DNA of 64,000 bases from Chitinophagales bacterium (GTDB lineage: Bacteria; Bacteroidota; Bacteroidia; Chitinophagales; Chitinophagaceae): positions 173,402 to 237,401 of the forward strand of contig JAFLBM010000005.1 of assembly GCA_017303455.1 (NCBI GenBank), in the 5' to 3' direction. How positions within the stretch are numbered: position 1 is the stretch's first letter; each line of letters starts with the position of its first letter. Below, in pieces: positions 34,160 through 43,681 of the stretch. The translations under genes were made by a program, and so were the position numbers. Below the pieces are notes generated by a model. That model was given only the letters and a program-made list of their open reading frames with translations, did no database searches and was not told the origin of the DNA.

Positions 34160-35893
34160 ATGGGCGCCATTAACCAATCCAACTTTTTGCAGGCATTAGG
34201 CTGGGCTGTGCTGAACAGTCTCTGGCAAATGGCCCTGCTCTGGGTCGTTTACCAATTGATCACAACTGTTTTTAAAACAGCCCGATCCTCCCAAAAAAGC
34301 CTACTGGCATCTTTATTAGCCATTGCCGGTTTTACCTGGTTTTTGCTGACATTGGTTTCTATACTTTATAAAACTGAAAATGCTGTTATCGGTTCGACAG
34401 GTTTAATAAACCTGGAAGGCAACGGGCAATTGAATGACTGGCTATACCGGACCTTACCCATCGCTTCCCTGCTTTACCTTATTCTCTTAGTATTCCCACT
34501 TTTGCAATTCGTAAGAAACTACCGGTATGTAAAGGTTATCCGTAAATATGGCCTTTCCAAAGCAGCCGTTGAATGGAGAATGTTTGTAAAAAAGGTGGCT
34601 GCACAAATGGGCATCAAAAAGCCGGTGCATATCTGGGTATCAGAACTGGTTACTTCGCCTGTCACCATTGGTTATATCAAACCGGTGATCCTGGTTCCTT
34701 TGGCAGCTGTTAACCAATTATCAACCCAGCAACTGGAAGCAGTCTTATTGCACGAACTGGCACATATACGCCGTTTTGATTACCTGCTGAATCTTATACT
34801 GAAATTCATCCAGTCCGTTTTATATTTCAATCCTTTTGTAAAAGCATTTGTGCAAATCGTGGAAAGGGAAAGGGAAAAAAGCTGTGATGAAATGGTGATG
34901 CAATTCCAGTATGATCCTTATGGCTATGCTTCCGCTTTACTGGAATTAGAAAAAGTCAATCATTTGCCCAAGGCACTGGCGGTCTCAGCCGGGGGAAAGA
35001 AGAATGACCTTTTGCACCGGGTGGAATGGATCATGGGTGTTAACAAACAGCCGGTTTTTTCATTCAATAAACTGGCGGGTGTGCTGGCTGGTCTCTTATG
35101 CCTGATCACTTTCAATGCACTGTTGATACTCAGCAAACCGGTTAATAAGATCAATAACGGCATCGCTGCAACAACGGGTTCTTTATCGTCTCCCTTCTAT
35201 CTTTTCATGGATGATGATAAAAAAGCAGAAGCCGTTGAAGCCGCTGAAAATGCAGCCACGATTGTTAATAATATTGAACCCTACGTAAAGCAAATCGCAG
35301 CTTCTATTGATGAGAAAGAAGCAGCCGTCATAGAAAAAGAATTAGAAGGGCTGGGTGAAAAAATAGAACATGTTATTGCGAACCCGTTTGCAATCGCTGC
35401 TACGCATTTTGCTGCCCCTGAAGCTCCCGAACTAAAGAATTACCAGGAAGAACAGATAAAAGAAGCTATTGATGCCTCTAAAAGAGTATTACAGGAAAAA
35501 GAATGGGAAGAGGTTGAGAAAAATATAGCCGAGGTTTTTACCCAGCAACAGAAAGAGGCACTAAAAACAGAATACCTGAAGAAGATCAACAAGGTAGACT
35601 GGAAGAAATGGGAAAATGAACTTCGCCTGGCTTATAATAAAGTGAACTGGGAACAAGTGAATGCACAATTGGCCAATGCCGTTACAAATATTCGCCTCGA
35701 CAGTCTGCAGCATGTGTATAATAAAGCCATGATGAACCTGTCAGTGGTGGAAAGACAACTCTCAAGAGACAGCCTGGCAGGTATCCCCGACTCCGATATT
35801 ACCCTCGAAGTGATCGAACAAAAGAAAGCGGAGGTCAGCAAAGCACTTAACCAACTGAGAGGAATAAAAACGAAAAAGATCGTTCGCCTGTAA
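34160..35893 (+). CDS. M56 family metallopeptidase (BlaR1-like sensor without penicillin-binding domain)
   Basis: A 577-residue membrane zinc protease. Four membrane helices (residues 15-35, 49-68, 98-118, 300-325) frame the peptidase domain with zinc motif HELAH at 198-202. The C-terminal part from about residue 350 is helical, charged and coiled-coil-like (EAAVIEKELEGLGEKIEHV, EWEEVEKNIAEVFTQQQKEA) rather than the penicillin-binding domain of BlaR1, so it senses something other than beta-lactams. It presumably cleaves the adjacent repressor. Such BlaI/M56 pairs are frequent in Bacteroidota. Confidence 0.88.
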   Translation: MGAINQSNFLQALGWAVLNSLWQMALLWVVYQLITTVFKTARSSQKSLLASLLAIAGFTWFLLTLVSILYKTENAVIGSTGLINLEGNGQLNDWLYRTLPIASLLYLILLVFPLLQFVRNYRYVKVIRKYGLSKAAVEWRMFVKKVAAQMGIKKPVHIWVSELVTSPVTIGYIKPVILVPLAAVNQLSTQQLEAVLLHELAHIRRFDYLLNLILKFIQSVLYFNPFVKAFVQIVEREREKSCDEMVMQFQYDPYGYASALLELEKVNHLPKALAVSAGGKKNDLLHRVEWIMGVNKQPVFSFNKLAGVLAGLLCLITFNALLILSKPVNKINNGIAATTGSLSSPFYLFMDDDKKAEAVEAAENAATIVNNIEPYVKQIAASIDEKEAAVIEKELEGLGEKIEHVIANPFAIAATHFAAPEAPELKNYQEEQIKEAIDASKRVLQEKEWEEVEKNIAEVFTQQQKEALKTEYLKKINKVDWKKWENELRLAYNKVNWEQVNAQLANAVTNIRLDSLQHVYNKAMMNLSVVERQLSRDSLAGIPDSDITLEVIEQKKAEVSKALNQLRGIKTKKIVRL

Positions 35894-35916
35894 TTATTTT
35901 TCTTCTCCTTTTTCTA

Positions 35917-36966
35917 TTAATAACAACGGGGACAAGCTTCACTGTATTTATTCCCCAGCAGGAACCCAAGTACTATTTCATGGGTGCCGCGGTTAAAGGC
36001 ATTGAGCTGGATATTATTATTCGTTCTGTCGTATGAGTAACTGACATTAAAGGAATTCTTTACATTCATCCCGATCATTCCTGCATATCCGTCCTGGTAG
36101 CGGTAACTGCCCCCCACCCAGAAAAGATCCCGGTATTGCAGTTTAAGATTTGCTTCCGGCTGAAATTCTTTTAGCGAACTTCCTTTGATATATTTCACCA
36201 TCAGCGAAGGAATGGCATTCACATCATCATTCAGCAGGAACCGGTACCCCGCTGTAAGGAAGAGATGAGGAACAAATCTTCCTTTTGTAAGAATAGCGGT
36301 GTTATCATCTACAAAACTGATCGTTTGCGGCATGATCTGCTGGGCAGCGAAGCCTACAAAATAATCACGGGAATACAACCAGAGTCCAAAACCAATATTG
36401 GGTTTTACTTTGGTGAGTTCTCCACTGAAAGCAGAACCTACTGCGGGGTCGCTGGGATCACCCGTGCCGTTAAAATCATGCTTGCTCCTGTCAATACTTA
36501 CTTTAGTAATACCTGCTGAGAACCCTCCTGAGAGGTTTGTTGTCGGATTCAACCCTAAATGATAGGCATAAGTAGCACTGGCGGAGAAGAAACGGAAACT
36601 TCCTGTCTGGTCATTAATAATATTAAGTCCGATACCATGATGCGGCTCTGCTGCTGTGTATGTTTCCCAATAGGCACGACCCCTTGGATTCTCACCGGGC
36701 ACTTCAAAAGAAGTGGCGGATGTTCTGTAATCATTTTTACCTAATGGCCCGTGTATAGAAATATAGGTTGTCTTCGGGGCACCATTCAATCCCACCCACT
36801 GATCTCTTACACCGATCTTAACATCGGTATAATTCTCAATACCGGTAATAGCGGGGTTGATGATATAGGGATTAATGATGTATTGAGTATAATGAGGACG
36901 TTGCTGCGCCACCAGGGCGAAGCTTCCACTCAAAACGATTGCTGCTGTAATAAAAAATTTCTTCAT
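35917..36966 (-). CDS. PorP/SprF family type IX secretion system membrane protein
   Basis: A 349-residue outer membrane protein: signal peptide MKKFFITAAIVLSGSFALVAQ followed by the PorP/SprF signature QRPHYTQYIINPYIINPAITG and a beta-barrel pattern (GIGLNIINDQTGSFRFFSASATYAYHLGL, LFLTAGYRFLLNDDVNAIPSL). SprF-type proteins are partners for secretion or anchoring of gliding adhesins through the type IX secretion system. It begins 5 bases after the stop of the PKD giant gene, so the two form one transcript and probably a cognate pair. Confidence 0.92.
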   Translation of the reverse strand: MKKFFITAAIVLSGSFALVAQQRPHYTQYIINPYIINPAITGIENYTDVKIGVRDQWVGLNGAPKTTYISIHGPLGKNDYRTSATSFEVPGENPRGRAYWETYTAAEPHHGIGLNIINDQTGSFRFFSASATYAYHLGLNPTTNLSGGFSAGITKVSIDRSKHDFNGTGDPSDPAVGSAFSGELTKVKPNIGFGLWLYSRDYFVGFAAQQIMPQTISFVDDNTAILTKGRFVPHLFLTAGYRFLLNDDVNAIPSLMVKYIKGSSLKEFQPEANLKLQYRDLFWVGGSYRYQDGYAGMIGMNVKNSFNVSYSYDRTNNNIQLNAFNRGTHEIVLGFLLGNKYSEACPRCY

Positions 36967-36971
36967 GGGGC

Positions 36972-39900
36972 TTATCGTATTACATCCACATAACCGGCCA
37001 GCTTGCTGCGGCCATTTTTCGGATCAATTACATAATAATAGGTACCAACTGGAACATCTTTGCCGTTTGCTTTTCCATCCCACGGAGTGGTATAACCCAC
37101 AGAGTGATAAACCAACTGACCATAACGGTTATAAATATCGATGGTGCAACCCGGGTAACTTTCGAGGTAGGGAACTTCCCACCGGTCATGCACCCCATCA
37201 CCATTCGGGCTGAAGATATTTGGTATCAGCACTTTCTTCAGCAGTTTGACAAATACATCATCACTTGACTTACATCCCTTATCCGATGTTACCGTTAATG
37301 TATAAGTAATATCATCGGATGGTGAAGCCTGCGGGCCGGGTATCGTTACATTATTAAGTCCTGCTGATGGAGACCAGAGATACGTAACAGGAACACCTGC
37401 ATTTACTGCTGGTGTCAGTACCACAAACCCGCCTTCCAGGACAACCTTATCGGGTCCTGCATTAAGGCCCGGTTTGGGGTTTACCTCAATGGTTCTGCTG
37501 ACCGCATTACTGCAACCATTGGTTCCGGTATACGTATAAGTGATCACATGTGAACCTGTTCCTGCTGCTGCCGGTGTAAACAATCCTGCTCCGCTGATAC
37601 CTGCACCACTGAATGTACCCGTACCCGGAAGACCGTTTGTTACCTGCGCCTGGCTTACCTGGAATGCTGCTGCATCTTCACAAACTGGTGGGACTGCGCT
37701 AAACTGTAAAGTAGGTGTGGGTAATAAAGTGATCGTCCTGGAGAATGTGCTCAGGCAGGTAGCACCAGAATAAGCTACATATCGTATTGTAATGATCCTT
37801 GGTGTTGCAGGAATGCCAAATTCAGGATAGGCATGACTATACACTTCACCCGGCACCGGGTCATCATCCACCAGTTTAATGGTCGGGTTATTGGTATAAT
37901 CCCAGAATACTTCTACTTTCACCAGGCTGCCCACATCAACCGTAGAAGCATCTTTAATTTCAATCACCTGGTTGCTGCACAAATTATTGGGGTTTGAAAC
38001 AGTGAAACCGGCCACAGGCACCGAACCATTCACGAAGAAAGTGCTTCTTGCTGTGTCGGTACATCCTTTATCAGAATAAGCGATCAGTGTGGTTGTATAA
38101 TTTCCGGTTGCCGTGAAATGGTGGGTGGCATTTTGTATGGTTGACGTATTCGGGTTACCCGCATTGGCATTGGCATCACCAAAATTCCATTGCCAGGCAG
38201 CGATGGTACCCGAAGAAACACGGCTGGTATCAATGAACTGTGTTGCAACATCACTGATACAGGCTTCAGGCGTTATGAACCCGGCTTTGGGTAATACATT
38301 TATTTCAACAGGTTTTGTAACTGTGCTGCTGATACAACCTTTATTTGTTTCCACCTGCAGGGTCACATTATAAGTGCCTGCTGTATTATAAACATGGGTG
38401 AAAGGATTTCCGTTGGTGAGGATAGCAGTTGTGGCATCACCATAGTTCCAGTTCCATTTGACCAACGCACCAGCATTGGCAGCAGAAGCATCGTTGAAGC
38501 TGATATTTCTTGTCACACATCCCGGCAAGGAAGTGCTGAAGTCAGCAACAGGTATAGGGTTTACGATCACTGTTCTTGTGGCGGTATTATTTACCGTTTG
38601 ACAACCGGCAGCAGAAGTTATATTTAATGTAATGATATAAGTACCTGCCGATGCATAGGTATGCGAAGGATTCTGCTGTGTTGAAGTAGTGGCATCGCCA
38701 AAATTCCAGTTCCATTGGGTGACGCTGCTTCCCGCTGCTGTGCTATTATCCGTCAGGTTCACAGGTGCCCCCAGGCAAACTTCCAACGGTGCATTGAAAG
38801 CAGCTTGTGGCTCAGCATAAACAGTGCTTAATGTTTGCATTCCTGTACTGGCACATCCGTTATTGGAAGTGGCGGTAAGAGATACCGTAAATGGACCTGC
38901 TGTTGCATAGGTATGAGAAGGGTTTTGCGTAGCGGCTGTTCCGGCATCGCCAAAATTCCAGCTCCAGCCGGTGATTGTTCCGCCGGCTATCGTGGAAAGA
39001 TCATTGAACTGTGCAACTCCCGCAGGTAAACAAACGACGGGAAGAGAAAAATTAACGACCGGTTTCGCATTGACGGTTACAGTTGAACTGTTCGTATTTG
39101 TACATCCTTTATCTGTTGTGGCAGATAACTGAACCGTATAAGTTCCGGCAGCAGCAGGTATATAATTCAGTGTTGACGTATTGCCACCGGTTGGTGCCGT
39201 GTTCACTGTCCAGTTGTATTGGGTAAATACTCCTGCATTGGGAACAGAGGTGGATGTAAATAAAATATTATCTGCTGCGCAAACAGGAGATGAATTCGTA
39301 AAGCTGATCGTTGGTAATGGGTTAACGATAATGGTACGTGTTGCTGTATTATTAACCGTTGCACAGCCGGCAGCTGATACCACACTTAATGTAACCGTAT
39401 AAGTACCGGCTGCTGTATAGGTATGTGACGGGTTTTGTTGCGTTGAAGTGGAAGCATCACCAAAGTTCCAGTTCCATTGTGTTACCGTACTTCCGGGAGC
39501 TGTACTCTGGTCGGTAAAGCTGGCCGCAGCACCCAGGCAAATTTCCGCGGCATTCGTGAATGCGGCCTGTGGTTCAGCATACACACTGGTTAATGTCTGA
39601 ACCTTTGTACCCACACAACCATTATTAGAAGTAGTTACCAGTGTAACGGTATAAGGCCCGGGGCCTGCATAGGTATGCGAAGGGTTCTGTGTAGCTGCTG
39701 TTCCCGCATCACCAAAGTTCCAGGCCCATGAACTGATTGTTCCGCCTGCAATGGTGGTCAGGTCGTTGAACTGTGCAAGGCCGGAAGGCATACACACATT
39801 TGGCAAGGAGAAATCAGCGACCGGGTTGGCATTAATAACCACCTGGTCGGTAAAAGCGATACTGACACAACCGGTACTGCTTTCTGCAATTAGGCTTACG

Positions 39901-42077
39901 GTATAAGTTCCGGGTGCTGCATAGGTATGTGTTTGATTGGGACTGGCAGGTGCATTCACTATTACAGGGGGTGTGGCATCACCAAAATCCCAGGTCCATT
40001 TTACCACCGTGGTGCTGCCCACAACGGTAGACTGGTCAGTAAAGCTGATTACTTTTCCGGCACAGAAAGGTCCTGTTTTGGTAAAACTGGCCGTGGGTAA
40101 ATTACCAACAGTTACCACATGCGATGCCGTATCAGATATACAACCCACATCCGTCCTGATCGCATATTTCACCGTATAAGCCCCGCCGGCAGTATACGAA
40201 TGACTGGGGTTATTGGTTGTGGCCGTAGATGCATCGCCAAAATTCCAGAACCAGTTAGTAACAGGACGGCCATTGCCATTATTCACCCCGGTAAACTGTA
40301 CGGGTGAATTGGCACAACTTACATTGGAGAAGCTAAAATCAGCAGTTGGCGGTTCAAATACCTGGATATCGAAATCAATTTCTTGTATACCACCACAACC
40401 GTCTGGAGTCGGGTTGGAAGCTACCACCCTGATAGGATAAGTTCCTGCTGTGGAAATAGTATATTGTGTTGGTAAGGTATAAGTATAAAGGGTTCTTCCA
40501 TTAACAACGGAAGTAGATGTAGGAACCGGTGAGTTAATAATAACATCAGTAAATAATCCGCTGAACTGCCATTCGATCCTGGTAGGTTGATACGGGAATG
40601 TCATCGAAAGATCGAAAGGCGTGTTCTTACAGGTAGCCGGGAAATTCACGGTGGCGTATTGATTGGCCAGTGAAATGTATTGATAAATGTCCTTAATATT
40701 TGTTCCGGCATTATAACCATATGATTCTGCATTACCAAAGCCATAAGCAATCGCATTAAAACCCGAATCTGATACTATAGTATGCTGGCCGGCTCCTACG
40801 GACTGGGTTAGGTAAGAATAGCCGGGATTGGGATGGGGTATAAACGATGAAGCAGGAACAGGCACCCCGTCTAACCGGAAGGAACTGAGAGCCGTTCCGG
40901 TATTAGGAATGACAACATTGATATAGTGCTCCTGTATAGAAAAATTAGGAGTAGCGTTCCAGAGTACTTTGTTAATATTCTGTTCAACAGGACTCAGGTA
41001 AATAACTTCAGGATCGCCGGGTGCGCCATTACCGCATCCGGTTCCATTTTGTGAAGTAATATATTGGGCAACCGTAATGGGGTTATTCGCTTCAATGGTC
41101 ATGGGGCGGTTGGTTCTTGCCAGTTCGTAATAAAAATTATTCTGGAGCGGAACACCTACCGGTCCTCCGTTCACTGTTACAACCGTTGTGGGATCTGAAA
41201 CGCAGATCCTGAAAATATTATTGGTCATATTGCCCCCCGTAGGAGATGTCAGGTATTTTTTCCCCCAGGCTGATCTCGGTACCGCCTGCACCATATAGTT
41301 GTCGGATGAATTGCCGGTCAGGGCTCCATTACAACTGATATTGATCCGTCCGCTGCCGGAAAAAACACCGATCCTTTTACAACCGGAACCTGAATTAATA
41401 CTTTTAATAACTGAACCCGTCAGATCAGATCCGCTATTTCCATTTGTTTGCCCCATAACATTAAATACCTGCCCCTGGGTTAGTGTGACTGTAAAAGGTA
41501 CACCTACAGGATAATTATTAATTGTCGGGGCACTAGGGGTTATCTCCACAGTAGTAGTTCCCGGGTCAGCAGCTACTACATAAAACCAGCAATTAGCGTT
41601 GGCTGTATTGGAATTATTGGTGTAATTAATAGAATAATAATCCTTTCCCAACGTAGGTGTTGGGTATAGAATGGTGGCACCGGAGACACTTTGGTTATAA
41701 ATGTGGGCATAAGCAACAATCGGCTTGTCGCTGGTAATATGTATTCCTTTGTTTTCCGGAGTTCCCGCTGGAGAGGCAGTACTTAGCCTGGCATCCTGGG
41801 GACTAAATTTGGGAATAGGGTTACTGGTGAGTACTGAGTTAGCTGCCACCGCATAATTCTGTGTGTAGCCAATTCCAGGGATAGATACTGTAACATTGGT
41901 CGCCTGGTCTGCAGCAAAATACAGAACCATCTCCTGGGAGTTACCAGAGGTCATAATAGTATGGTAACCATAAGCGACCCAAAAATCCTTTCCTTTATTA
42001 GAAAAATCCTGGCCAAAGCAGAAATTGCCCGCCAGTACAGTAAGTACAAGGGTACTTAAGAAGTGTAATTTTCTCAT
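36972..42077 (-). CDS. Giant PKD-repeat surface protein with type B T9SS C-terminus
   Basis: A 1701-residue exported protein (signal MRKLHFLSTLVLTVLAGNFCFGQ). Residues 25-480 form an IgGFc-binding-like head (GKDFWVAYGYHTIMTSGNSQ). Then about ten PKD-like beta-sandwich repeats follow, each with the WNFGDA...NPSHTY core. The end carries a gliding-motility-associated domain (NIFSPNGDGVHDRWEVPYLE, TPWDGKANGKDVPVGTYYYV) that targets type B secretion by T9SS. It is likely an adhesin of the cell surface. A block of about 255 residues has been duplicated (near 39.8-39.1 and 39.05-38.55 kb). The ATG at 42077 gives a proper signal; the frame is open further to 42155. Confidence 0.92.
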   Translation of the reverse strand: MRKLHFLSTLVLTVLAGNFCFGQDFSNKGKDFWVAYGYHTIMTSGNSQEMVLYFAADQATNVTVSIPGIGYTQNYAVAANSVLTSNPIPKFSPQDARLSTASPAGTPENKGIHITSDKPIVAYAHIYNQSVSGATILYPTPTLGKDYYSINYTNNSNTANANCWFYVVAADPGTTTVEITPSAPTINNYPVGVPFTVTLTQGQVFNVMGQTNGNSGSDLTGSVIKSINSGSGCKRIGVFSGSGRINISCNGALTGNSSDNYMVQAVPRSAWGKKYLTSPTGGNMTNNIFRICVSDPTTVVTVNGGPVGVPLQNNFYYELARTNRPMTIEANNPITVAQYITSQNGTGCGNGAPGDPEVIYLSPVEQNINKVLWNATPNFSIQEHYINVVIPNTGTALSSFRLDGVPVPASSFIPHPNPGYSYLTQSVGAGQHTIVSDSGFNAIAYGFGNAESYGYNAGTNIKDIYQYISLANQYATVNFPATCKNTPFDLSMTFPYQPTRIEWQFSGLFTDVIINSPVPTSTSVVNGRTLYTYTLPTQYTISTAGTYPIRVVASNPTPDGCGGIQEIDFDIQVFEPPTADFSFSNVSCANSPVQFTGVNNGNGRPVTNWFWNFGDASTATTNNPSHSYTAGGAYTVKYAIRTDVGCISDTASHVVTVGNLPTASFTKTGPFCAGKVISFTDQSTVVGSTTVVKWTWDFGDATPPVIVNAPASPNQTHTYAAPGTYTVSLIAESSTGCVSIAFTDQVVINANPVADFSLPNVCMPSGLAQFNDLTTIAGGTISSWAWNFGDAGTAATQNPSHTYAGPGPYTVTLVTTSNNGCVGTKVQTLTSVYAEPQAAFTNAAEICLGAAASFTDQSTAPGSTVTQWNWNFGDASTSTQQNPSHTYTAAGTYTVTLSVVSAAGCATVNNTATRTIIVNPLPTISFTNSSPVCAADNILFTSTSVPNAGVFTQYNWTVNTAPTGGNTSTLNYIPAAAGTYTVQLSATTDKGCTNTNSSTVTVNAKPVVNFSLPVVCLPAGVAQFNDLSTIAGGTITGWSWNFGDAGTAATQNPSHTYATAGPFTVSLTATSNNGCASTGMQTLSTVYAEPQAAFNAPLEVCLGAPVNLTDNSTAAGSSVTQWNWNFGDATTSTQQNPSHTYASAGTYIITLNITSAAGCQTVNNTATRTVIVNPIPVADFSTSLPGCVTRNISFNDASAANAGALVKWNWNYGDATTAILTNGNPFTHVYNTAGTYNVTLQVETNKGCISSTVTKPVEINVLPKAGFITPEACISDVATQFIDTSRVSSGTIAAWQWNFGDANANAGNPNTSTIQNATHHFTATGNYTTTLIAYSDKGCTDTARSTFFVNGSVPVAGFTVSNPNNLCSNQVIEIKDASTVDVGSLVKVEVFWDYTNNPTIKLVDDDPVPGEVYSHAYPEFGIPATPRIITIRYVAYSGATCLSTFSRTITLLPTPTLQFSAVPPVCEDAAAFQVSQAQVTNGLPGTGTFSGAGISGAGLFTPAAAGTGSHVITYTYTGTNGCSNAVSRTIEVNPKPGLNAGPDKVVLEGGFVVLTPAVNAGVPVTYLWSPSAGLNNVTIPGPQASPSDDITYTLTVTSDKGCKSSDDVFVKLLKKVLIPNIFSPNGDGVHDRWEVPYLESYPGCTIDIYNRYGQLVYHSVGYTTPWDGKANGKDVPVGTYYYVIDPKNGRSKLAGYVDVIR

Positions 42078-42722
42078 TGTAATTAGTCCAGTAGTGTCCA
42101 GTGATACGAATAAAAAAGTCCAGTCGAAATGAAGAAACCAAATTAATAAAAACAAACCGAAGAAAGAAACCTTTGGAGAGAATAAGGATAAATGTCTTAG
42201 CTGTCCCGGCAGGGAGGGTTTTAAAACTGACTGACGGCCAGCTTCTCAGCCCCCTTTCCTGACTCAACATACAACTTTACTTTCCGGCAACCTTCCCTTT
42301 CCATCAATATTTAATAATACCAGGGAGTCGGTGAAATTTACTTCCGGATTCGAATTAGTATTTTTTGCCACATGTTCATTTATAGGATATAAAAAAGTAA
42401 ATTAAGCCTATTATTATTTGGAAATCATTTAATTAACAATAAATAAACTATTCCGTTTAACACATGTCTCCTATCCTGTTTTAAAACAGGTACAAGTGGC
42501 ATATATATGAAAATATAAAATTAGATAGACTACATAAATCAATGATTAACATTATTATGAGGCAAATTTAGAAAGCCCATTTTTTTAAAAAAAATATTTC
42601 GCCGGGAAATTGAGGAAATACTAACCTGATTAGTTGGAGAAAAAATTTAATATCTGTACACTACTCCCCCTCTTTTCTGCGAATACGGTTCTTTCTCCTA
42701 TTTTGCATTCAATCCCGCTGTC
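42078..42722. other. AT-rich 645-bp intergenic region with possible operators
   Basis: No gene supported. It holds three GTCCAGT words (42086, 42096, 42118) near the giant gene start, a perfect 16-bp palindrome CCTGTTTTAAAACAGG (42475-42490) and a poly-A-rich segment (42585-42600). Length and AT content fit a regulatory region for divergent surface-protein genes. No RNA gene recognised. Confidence 0.5.
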
Positions 42723-43166
42723 ATGAAAATATCCCTCCTTTCTTTGTTCGTTATTTTACTGTTGGATTCCTGCACCAATGTAAAAGAGCCTGTTTTTGAA
42801 AATGTGGAAAACCTCAAGATCGGTAAGCTGAACCTGTCGGAAACCGACCTCTCAGCCGACCTCCGGTTCACCAATGCCAATAATTTCGGACTGAAACTAA
42901 AGACGCTTGACTGCGACCTTTACCTTGACAGCAGCTTCCTGGGACATTTCTCGAATACGGAGCCGGTAAAGATCCCAGCCAGGTCGGCTTTTTTATTACC
43001 CCTGAGCGGACAGGCCAAAACATTATTGTTAATGGAACAGACCCGCAAGGCTTTTAGAGGAAAGCAATCACATGTAAGAGTGGAAGGCAAAGCCCGGGTG
43101 GGCAGGTCAGGGTTTTATAAAACGATTCCTATTAGTTACACTGATACCCTGCTGATCAAATATTGA
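42723..43166 (+). CDS. LEA14-like lipoprotein
   Basis: A 147-residue lipoprotein (MKISLLSLFVILLLDSC, Cys17) whose body is a beta-sandwich of the LEA type 2 kind: a conserved ADLRFTNANNFGLKLKTLDC with asparagine-rich turn and LDSSFLGHF...IPARSAFLLPLSG. Proteins of this type in bacteria are of unknown role, perhaps membrane protection. It ends in the 33-bp palindrome (43170-43202). Start ATG at 42723 gives the lipobox. Confidence 0.75.
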   Translation: MKISLLSLFVILLLDSCTNVKEPVFENVENLKIGKLNLSETDLSADLRFTNANNFGLKLKTLDCDLYLDSSFLGHFSNTEPVKIPARSAFLLPLSGQAKTLLLMEQTRKAFRGKQSHVRVEGKARVGRSGFYKTIPISYTDTLLIKY

Positions 43167-43169
43167 TAT

Positions 43170-43202
43170 AACTCTCCAAGGGTTTAAAACCCTTGGAGAG
43201 TT
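43170..43202. repeat. 33-bp palindrome, copy 1 of 3
   Basis: AACTCTCCAAGGGTTT (43170-43185), one base, and the exact reverse complement (43187-43202). Copy 2 (54127-54159) is identical; copy 3 (54919-54953) differs only in the centre. All follow genes, so they can act as terminators and look like a dispersed REP-type family. Confidence 0.8.
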
Positions 43203-43222
43203 AACGAGACCACTGCACAAAA

Positions 43223-43243
43223 AAACCGGTCAGCGACCGGTTT
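43223..43243. terminator. Terminator for the HMA-domain gene (minus strand)
   Basis: AAACCGGTC (43223-43231) and GACCGGTTT (43235-43243) with AGC loop; on the minus strand it is followed by TTTTTTTG. It terminates the gene ending at 43256. Confidence 0.7.
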
Positions 43244-43255
43244 CAAACTCATTTT

Positions 43256-43657
43256 TTATTGCTGATATTGTTGAGGAGGTACAGGTGGCAATACCTTAGG
43301 CTTAGGGTGCCCGCCCCCGTCTTCAAATTTTTTACAGGTTCTCGGCAAACGGTTATACGCATCTTCCGTGGCGGGCACATCATCTGCATCATACCCCGCA
43401 TTGGCGATGGCTGTTTTGATCTCTTCGATATTGATCCTGTCGGTCAGGTATTTCACCTGTGTTTCACCTTTCCGGAAGTTGACATTGATGAAAGTAAGCC
43501 CATCATAGCGTTTCAGGTAGGTTTCTATCCTGTTCTTACAGGCTTCACACTGTGCTGTAGGCGTTTTGATCTTAGCGGTCAGCGATGCCTTGGTTTGGGC
43601 CAATGCTGTTGAAACAAAAGCCATACTGATAACGGTTACAAGAAATAGTTTCTTCAT
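43256..43657 (-). CDS. Exported heavy-metal-associated domain protein
   Basis: A 133-residue secreted protein (signal MKKLFLVTVISMAFVSTALAQ) with a HMA fold around residues 25-95: metal-binding motif CEAC at 37-40 in TAQCEACKNRIETYLKRYDG, which matches the CxxC of copper chaperones. The proline-rich tail (PKPKVLPPVPPQQYQQ) is extracytoplasmic. Mercury- or copper-binding cannot be told apart. No metal transporter lies nearby. Confidence 0.8.
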   Translation of the reverse strand: MKKLFLVTVISMAFVSTALAQTKASLTAKIKTPTAQCEACKNRIETYLKRYDGLTFINVNFRKGETQVKYLTDRINIEEIKTAIANAGYDADDVPATEDAYNRLPRTCKKFEDGGGHPKPKVLPPVPPQQYQQ

Positions 43658-43681
43658 GCGGTATGATTTAATACAGGCAAT

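Noticed and set aside
36972..42077. Repeated short words suggesting a CRISPR array
   Set aside because: They are coding PKD repeats on the minus strand with continuous frame; spacing of 240-270 bases and codon-level variation do not fit repeat-spacer structure.
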